A stretch of DNA of 64,000 nt from an uncultured Pelagibacteraceae bacterium (lineage in GTDB: Bacteria > Pseudomonadota > Alphaproteobacteria > Pelagibacterales > Pelagibacteraceae): assembly GCA_902614355.1 (NCBI GenBank), contig CACMKP010000001.1, positions 1 to 64,000 on the forward strand. The letters are read 5' to 3'. The position numbers were made by a program, and so were the translations under genes. The notes beneath the pieces are model-generated. The model worked only from the letters and a program-made list of their open reading frames with translations, did no database searches and was not told the origin of the DNA. Positions 58,126 through 64,000 of the stretch are shown here, piece after piece (position 1 is the first letter of the stretch; the number at the start of each line of letters is the position of its first letter).

Positions 58126-59280
58126 TTACAGTTTAACTTTTCCTATTGGACCAAACTCATTTTCGTATGCAAGTTTGTAATTTGGCTGATTCATCAGCAA
58201 GTATTTCATTACTCTCTTCGCATATGATTTTTGAGAATCTACGACTTTCTTAAAGAAAGGATCTTTCTTATTGAAGTCGCCGATAACTTTATCCCAACCT
58301 TTTAATTGTTGAGCTAAAATCTCATCTGAAGTTTGATACACATTTACTTTATGCTCATTCATTAACTTAGCTAAGTCAGCTGAGTATCTTACTAAAGCTT
58401 TAAAGTAGTTATCACTGTTTGCAGCATAAGCAGCATTTTTCAATATCGCTTGATGTGCAGGTGATAAACTATTGTATGTTTTTTTGTTAACTGGAATTTC
58501 AAACATCTCTTGAGATTGGTGGAAGCTTCCTAAGTGATAATGCTTAGAAACATCTTGCATACCAAATTGAGAGTCAGAAGTTGGGTTGTTAAACTCAGCA
58601 GCTTCAATCAAACCAGTTTTCATTGCTGGCTGGATTTCACCACCTGGTAACTGTCTAACTACCATTCCCATTGCAGTCAAAACGTTAGTCGCTAAACCAA
58701 CAGTTCTGTACTTCATACCTTTAACATCAGATACTTTAGTTACGTTCTTTTTGAACCAACCAAAAGGCTGAGCTGGCATAGGCATATGGAAAAAACCAAT
58801 ATAATCGAAGCCAACTTTTGCAAGTGTTTCGTCATATAGTTTTCTTCCTCCACCATATTCCATCCATCCCATTACTTCTTGAGACGACATTCCGTATGAA
58901 GGACCAGTTCCAAATAATGATGCAGCAGGATTTTTACCATACCAATATGCAGTCACCCAGTGACCCATATCTACTACACCGGAACTAACCGCTTGTCCGA
59001 TTTCTGAAGTCTTTACAACTGCTCCAACTGGTTGAAGATCAATCTGAAGAGAACCTCCAGACATTTCTTTTACCATGTTACAATAGTCTCCAGCCATTTC
59101 AAAAAAGATGTTTGCTCCACTAGGCCATGCAGCTTGCATCTTTAATGTAGTTGCTGCATTTGCCTTTACGTATGGCATTGCAACAGCGGCTGCAGCTAAA
59201 GCACCTGTCTTCGCAGCAGTCTTAAAGAACTTACGTCTTGAAGATGTTTTCACCTTCAATGATTTATTTTCTTTAGTCAT
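58126..59280 (-). CDS. dctP: TRAP transporter substrate-binding protein (DctP) with Tat signal
   Basis: Tat motif SRRKFFK near the N-terminus; DctP fold features GGEIQPAMKTGLIEAAEFNNPTSD. Confidence 0.93.
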   Translation of the reverse strand: MTKENKSLKVKTSSRRKFFKTAAKTGALAAAAVAMPYVKANAATTLKMQAAWPSGANIFFEMAGDYCNMVKEMSGGSLQIDLQPVGAVVKTSEIGQAVSSGVVDMGHWVTAYWYGKNPAASLFGTGPSYGMSSQEVMGWMEYGGGRKLYDETLAKVGFDYIGFFHMPMPAQPFGWFKKNVTKVSDVKGMKYRTVGLATNVLTAMGMVVRQLPGGEIQPAMKTGLIEAAEFNNPTSDSQFGMQDVSKHYHLGSFHQSQEMFEIPVNKKTYNSLSPAHQAILKNAAYAANSDNYFKALVRYSADLAKLMNEHKVNVYQTSDEILAQQLKGWDKVIGDFNKKDPFFKKVVDSQKSYAKRVMKYLLMNQPNYKLAYENEFGPIGKVKL

Positions 59281-59397
59281 TATTTCTCCTATTACAGTTA
59301 ATTAACTGACGAATTTAAGCATAGTTTGAGATTGGAGTCTTTCTAAAAAGTAGCGTAGATGTCGCAGAAGTTGAATTTTATTCAATCCAAGGTAGAA

Positions 59398-60351
59398 TTA
59401 ATTGACTTTATTTTTACAATTTCCAGTTTTAAAAAACTCATCGATATTATCTATAGCTAAATTAGCCATTGCAATTCTTGTGTCCTTCGTTGCACTACCA
59501 AGGTGAGGTAAAATAAATGCTGATTTAATTTTACTATACCCTGGATTTAAATTTGGCTCATTTTTATAAACATCAAGACCAACTGCATAAATTTTTCTTC
59601 TATTTAAAGCATCTATTAAAGCCTCATCATCAACAATGTCTCCTCTAGCTACGTTGGTTATTACTGCACCTTTTGGAAAATACTCTACTGTTTCTTTATT
59701 AATCATATTCTCAGTTTCTTTTGTTGCAGGACAACAAATAGACAAAACATCAGAGACAGAAAAAAGACTTTTTATATCTTTATGATAAACAGCGCCTTGT
59801 TCTTTTTCCTCACTAAGTTTTGATCTGTTGTGATAATGAATTATCATTCCTAATGATCTAGCGATTTTAGCTATTTTTTGACCTATTCTTCCCATTCCTA
59901 AAACTCCTAATCTTGTTCCCGTTAATTGCTTACCAATTAAATAATCTGCTGACCATTTCCATCCACCTTCTTGTGCTGACTGTATGCCCTCTGCAGCTCT
60001 TCTGCATGCACCAAGAATTAAAAGTATTCCTATCTCTGCAGTTGCATCAGATAATACCTCAGGAGTATTTGTAACAGCAATACCTCTACTCTTTGCAGCC
60101 TCTAAATCAATATTTCCAAATCCAACAGCAAAATTTGATATTATCTTGATAGTATCAGGTAGTTTATCAATAGTCTGTTTATCCATTTTGTCTGTGAGTG
60201 ATGATAAAATTCCATCACACCCATTACTCATTTCAATAACTTTTGTTTGTGAGTACAATTCATCATTAGTGTTAAATATTGGTTTAAAAGTTTTAACAGC
60301 TTTGTCTTCGCTTTCTTTAATCAACTTTCTTGTAATTAGAATTTTTTTCAT
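59398..60351 (-). CDS. D-isomer-specific 2-hydroxyacid dehydrogenase (glyoxylate/2-ketoacid reductase-like)
   Basis: GTRLGVLGMGRIGQKIAKIARSLGM, ITNVARGDIVDDEALIDAL, LDVYKNEP, LPHLGSAT. Confidence 0.93.
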   Translation of the reverse strand: MKKILITRKLIKESEDKAVKTFKPIFNTNDELYSQTKVIEMSNGCDGILSSLTDKMDKQTIDKLPDTIKIISNFAVGFGNIDLEAAKSRGIAVTNTPEVLSDATAEIGILLILGACRRAAEGIQSAQEGGWKWSADYLIGKQLTGTRLGVLGMGRIGQKIAKIARSLGMIIHYHNRSKLSEEKEQGAVYHKDIKSLFSVSDVLSICCPATKETENMINKETVEYFPKGAVITNVARGDIVDDEALIDALNRRKIYAVGLDVYKNEPNLNPGYSKIKSAFILPHLGSATKDTRIAMANLAIDNIDEFFKTGNCKNKVN

Positions 60352-60368
60352 AAAATATCTAAATTTAA

Positions 60369-61742
60369 CTAGTTAAGATCAAATATCTTACCAGGATTCA
60401 TAATGTTATTTTGATCAATGCTTCTTTTTATAGATTTCATTAATGGAATGCAGTCACCATGTTCTTTCAATAGATAAGCTTTTTTATGTAATCCAACTCC
60501 GTGTTCACCTGTTATTGTACCATTAAGTTCCAAAGTTTTTTCAATTAAAAGATCACTAAAGTCTCTTATTTTGTTATAGGTTCCCTCTTCTTTTGGATCA
60601 TAAGGTAAAATTACATGAAAGTTTCCATCGCCTAAATGACCTACCATTGGAGCTCTCAAACCAAGCTTTTTTGTTTGCGCCTCAGCAAAATTTACACACT
60701 CAGTGATTTTGGAAATAGGTAAACAAACATCTGTAGAATAAACTCTCCCATTGTTGATTAATGCTTTAACGGAGTAATAAACATCCCACCTAGCTTTCCA
60801 AAGTTTATTTCTTTCCTCTAAATCTTTTGCCCATTTAAAAGAGCTTCCATTGTTATCCTTTGAAATTTCCTCAACAATTTTTATATTCTCCTTATTTGAC
60901 CCCTCTGTTCCGTGAAACTCAAAAAATAAAGTTGGGACTGCTTCAATATCTTTTAGTTTTGAGTAATTAATACTAATTTCCATTTGATCTTTATTGAGCA
61001 TTTCAATCCTAGCAATAGGCACACCATATTGAATAACCTGCTGGGCAGTCTGAACTGCGCTTTCTAAAGTTGGAAAGTGACATACAGCTGACATAATACT
61101 CTCTGGTATTGGGGATAATCTCAATTGAATTTCTGTTATAATCCCCAAAGTTCCCTCTGAACCAATAAATAAATTTGTCAAATTGTAACCTGCTGAAGTT
61201 TTTTTAGTTCTGCTACCTGTATTAATAATATCTCCATTAGGCAAAATTACAGTTAAACCGGTTATTACAGTTTTCATCGTGCCATATTTTACTGCCATGG
61301 TTCCCGAAGCTGAGGTCGACGCCATACCACCTATAGCTGCATTGGCTCCTGGATCGATTGGAAAGAAAACTCCATCCTCCCTTAAATAATCATTTAGCTG
61401 CTCTTTAGTTACACAAGCTTGAACTCTACAATCAAAATCCTCAACGTTGACACTCAAAATTTTATTCATTTTTTCAAGACTAATTGTGATTCCCTTGTCA
61501 TGACCCACAACGTTTCCTTCTAAAGAGGTTCCTGTCCCAAAAGGAACAACTGGGATTTTGTGTTTGTTGCAAAGGCTTAATATCTTAGAAACTTCCTCAT
61601 TAGTTTCAGGAAATATAACTGCCTTTGATAGAATAGGATCATACGTATCTTCACCCCTTGCATAGTTTGCTCTAGTCGATACTGATGTTGAAAACCTACC
61701 GTTAAAAATCTTTTTTAACTCAGCTTGTACTTGATCATTCAT
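60369..61742 (-). CDS. FAD-linked D-2-hydroxyacid (D-lactate/glycolate-type) dehydrogenase
   Basis: VVPFGTGTSLEGNVV, DPGANAAIGGMASTSASGTMAVKYGTMK, GSEGTLGIITE, GEHGVGLHKKAYL, NNIMNPGKIFD. Confidence 0.92.
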   Translation of the reverse strand: MNDQVQAELKKIFNGRFSTSVSTRANYARGEDTYDPILSKAVIFPETNEEVSKILSLCNKHKIPVVPFGTGTSLEGNVVGHDKGITISLEKMNKILSVNVEDFDCRVQACVTKEQLNDYLREDGVFFPIDPGANAAIGGMASTSASGTMAVKYGTMKTVITGLTVILPNGDIINTGSRTKKTSAGYNLTNLFIGSEGTLGIITEIQLRLSPIPESIMSAVCHFPTLESAVQTAQQVIQYGVPIARIEMLNKDQMEISINYSKLKDIEAVPTLFFEFHGTEGSNKENIKIVEEISKDNNGSSFKWAKDLEERNKLWKARWDVYYSVKALINNGRVYSTDVCLPISKITECVNFAEAQTKKLGLRAPMVGHLGDGNFHVILPYDPKEEGTYNKIRDFSDLLIEKTLELNGTITGEHGVGLHKKAYLLKEHGDCIPLMKSIKRSIDQNNIMNPGKIFDLN

Positions 61743-61779
61743 TGATAAATATTAATAAAAATTTTAACAAAAATACAGC

Positions 61780-62946
61780 TTATTTAGTCAGCATTTTCTT
61801 TATATTTTCAAGAGCTTGAGAAATATTATCCCTTGATGCTGCAAAACTAAATCTAACATAATTTTGGCAAGTTTCACCAAAAGCTGATCCAGGAACTATT
61901 GCAACTCCTGCTTCATGCATAGCCTTCCTTGCAAACTCTGCACCATTCATACCAGTACCGATCACCTTAGGAAATGCATAAAAAGCCCCACCAGGTAAAC
62001 TACATTCTACACCTGGTAAATCATTTAAACCTTTATAAATTAAATCTCTTCTTTGAGTAAATTTTTCCATCATTGCATCAATTGAGTCGTCTGGTCCATC
62101 TAAAGCAGCAATACCAGCAAATTGAGCGGCAGCATTAACACATGAAACACTATTAATTAATAATTTATTAACATGTTCAACTAAATGTTCTGGCCAAAAG
62201 CTCCAACCAAGTCTCCATCCTGTCATGGAATAAGCTTTACTCCATCCCTCTAATACAATTAATCTTTCCCTTAACTCAGGATAATTAAAAAATGTTGGCA
62301 TTTCTTTTCCATCAAAAATTTGTCTACTATAAATTTCATCGCTAAGTATTGTAACATGAGGGTGTTTCTTCAGACCATCAGCTAAAACATCTACGTCTTT
62401 TTTTTCAACAAAACTTCCAGTTGGATTATTTGGATTTATTAAAATTAACAGTCGAGTTTTATCTGTTATCATAGATAAAATTTTATCTGGGTCGAATTTT
62501 AAATCTTTATTTTCTGTTAAATCGTATGGGACAGAGGTTGAACCTGTATAATTTATCATAGATTCATAAATTGGAAAAGCAGGTGTGGGATGTATAATCT
62601 CTGCTCCTGGTTCACCAAAACATTGAATAGCATAACTCATAGTAGGCTTTCCACCAGGCATAATTAGAATTCTTTCAAAATTAATATCTACATTGTAACG
62701 TTTTTTAATCCACCTTGTAACAGCTTGACGACATTCTGGGATACCATTTGACATAACATATCCATGATGTCCATCATCTAGTGCTTTTTTAGCAGCTTCA
62801 ACAACGTGTTTAGGAGTTTTAAAATCTGGCTGTCCTAAGCCCAAATGAATCATGGGCTTTCCTTGTGCCTCTAATTTTTTTGCTTCTGCAAGAACAGTAA
62901 ATGCAGACTCTGTACCTAATCTATCTAAACTTTTCGCTAACTTCAT
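61780..62946 (-). CDS. class I PLP-dependent aminotransferase
   Basis: LGLGQPDFKTPKHVVEAA, INPNNPTGSFV, SDEIYSRQIFDG, GWSKAYSMTGWRLGW. Confidence 0.93.
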   Translation of the reverse strand: MKLAKSLDRLGTESAFTVLAEAKKLEAQGKPMIHLGLGQPDFKTPKHVVEAAKKALDDGHHGYVMSNGIPECRQAVTRWIKKRYNVDINFERILIMPGGKPTMSYAIQCFGEPGAEIIHPTPAFPIYESMINYTGSTSVPYDLTENKDLKFDPDKILSMITDKTRLLILINPNNPTGSFVEKKDVDVLADGLKKHPHVTILSDEIYSRQIFDGKEMPTFFNYPELRERLIVLEGWSKAYSMTGWRLGWSFWPEHLVEHVNKLLINSVSCVNAAAQFAGIAALDGPDDSIDAMMEKFTQRRDLIYKGLNDLPGVECSLPGGAFYAFPKVIGTGMNGAEFARKAMHEAGVAIVPGSAFGETCQNYVRFSFAASRDNISQALENIKKMLTK

Positions 62947-62956
62947 AATTATCCCT

Positions 62957-64000
62957 CTATTTTCTATAGATTAATTTTGAACTATTCAACTCTTTTAAAC
63001 TTTTACAACCCATTAAAACCATATTTCTATAAATCTCATCGTGCATATTTTTAAGTAAATGTTCAACACCTTGCTGACCCCCTGCGGCCAAAGAGAACAA
63101 AAACATTTTACCAAAACTACATGCTTTTGCACCTGCTGCTAATGCTTTTAAAACATGCGTGCCTCTTCTAACACCCCCGTCTAGAATAATTTCAAGCTTG
63201 TCACCAACTGCATCTGAAATTGCTTTCACTTGATCAAAAGGTGATCTAGAGCCATCTAGCTGTCGACCTCCATGATTTGAGATCATAATAGCAGTACAAC
63301 CAATATCAACAGCCTTTTTTGCATCCTCAACTGACATAACTCCTTTTAGAGCAAATGGTCCACTCCATTTTTTTGCACAATATTCTGCATCTTTCCATCC
63401 CATCAGTGGATCATACTGCTCATTAATATATTCAATAACTGATTTTGCAATGTTCGTTCCTTTGTCTGTTTTTTTTTTAACATTTGAGAGTTCAAATTTT
63501 TTTCCAGTTAAATAATTAAAAACCCAATTGGGTCTCATTGCAAAACTCATTAAGCTTTTTAATGTAAGTTTTGGAGGTGTTGTAAATCCTGTTCTATGAT
63601 CTTTTTCTCTGTTTCCAGCTACCAATGTGTCTACAGTCAGGCACATTGCATCAAATCCTGATCTTCTTGACCTATCAATCAAATCATCTGTGATTGATTT
63701 GTCTTTATGAACATAAAGTTGAAATAATTTTGGACCACCAGAAATATTGGCTATCTCCTCAATAGAATTATTACTCATCGAAGACATACTGTAAAAAGTT
63801 CCAAATTTTTCTGCTGCTCTTGCTGAAGCTTTGTCGCCATCAACGTGATAAAGTCTCTGCATTGCGGCTGGAGAAAGAAAAATTGGCATATCTATTTTCC
63901 TTCCAAACAAAGTCGTTGTTAAGTCAGGTTTACCAACATTTGCTAACACATTTGGAACTAAATCACATTCATTGAATGATTCTGTGTTTCTTCTTAGAGT
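62957..64000 (-). CDS. FMN-dependent alpha-hydroxy-acid oxidase/dehydrogenase (LldD-like), 5' end beyond window
   Basis: SNHGGRQLDGSRSPFD, ILDGGVRRGTHVLKALAAGAKACSFGK; frame stays open upstream of 63949 (TLRRNTESFNECDLVPNVLANVGKPD). Confidence 0.92.
   Translation of the reverse strand, partial: TLRRNTESFNECDLVPNVLANVGKPDLTTTLFGRKIDMPIFLSPAAMQRLYHVDGDKASARAAEKFGTFYSMSSMSNNSIEEIANISGGPKLFQLYVHKDKSITDDLIDRSRRSGFDAMCLTVDTLVAGNREKDHRTGFTTPPKLTLKSLMSFAMRPNWVFNYLTGKKFELSNVKKKTDKGTNIAKSVIEYINEQYDPLMGWKDAEYCAKKWSGPFALKGVMSVEDAKKAVDIGCTAIMISNHGGRQLDGSRSPFDQVKAISDAVGDKLEIILDGGVRRGTHVLKALAAGAKACSFGKMFLFSLAAGGQQGVEHLLKNMHDEIYRNMVLMGCKSLKELNSSKLIYRK

Noticed and set aside
54583-64000. Glycolate oxidase complex glcDEF
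   Set aside because: Only one FAD-linked GlcD-like subunit is present and no GlcE or GlcF neighbours, so a single-subunit D-2-hydroxyacid dehydrogenase is the safer call.

Overview
This 64-kb window comes from an AT-rich, streamlined alphaproteobacterial chromosome. Gene content and protein sequences look like SAR11 / 'Candidatus Pelagibacter'; this is recognition from memory, with no database search. It is almost wholly coding. From left to right it holds: pyrD (partial), class I lysyl-tRNA synthetase, trkH, an ampG-nlpC/P60 pair, tyrA-hisC, a SAM-II-type riboswitch upstream of metX-metW-gloB, rplU-rpmA-obg-proBA-nadD-rsfS-ctpA-rppH, the F1 ATPase operon atpHAGDC, priA, a lone sulfotransferase gene, and a ~25-kb run of minus-strand genes. 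That run contains lpd-sucBADC-mdh-mmsA-sdhBADC, asd, a DMSP demethylation cluster dmdABC, leuBDC, rplS-trmD-rpsP and ffh. The right side has dapF-ftsY, a small accessory group, and a TRAP-transporter/amidase/2-hydroxyacid oxidoreductase region. No tRNA, rRNA, CRISPR, prophage or IS element was seen. Main points for follow-up: (1) the succinate dehydrogenase anchors lack both conserved heme b axial histidines (SdhD has no histidine at all) while quinone-site residues are kept; (2) a high-GC structured leader upstream of ffh has mutually exclusive helices and a possible overlapping bidirectional promoter; (3) the SAM-II pseudoknot is followed directly by a U-tract; (4) an intercistronic terminator sits after the TRAP binding-protein gene; (5) there is an unannotated 58-aa membrane smORF; (6) a PAPS-type sulfotransferase is present in a lineage thought to lack assimilatory sulfate reduction.
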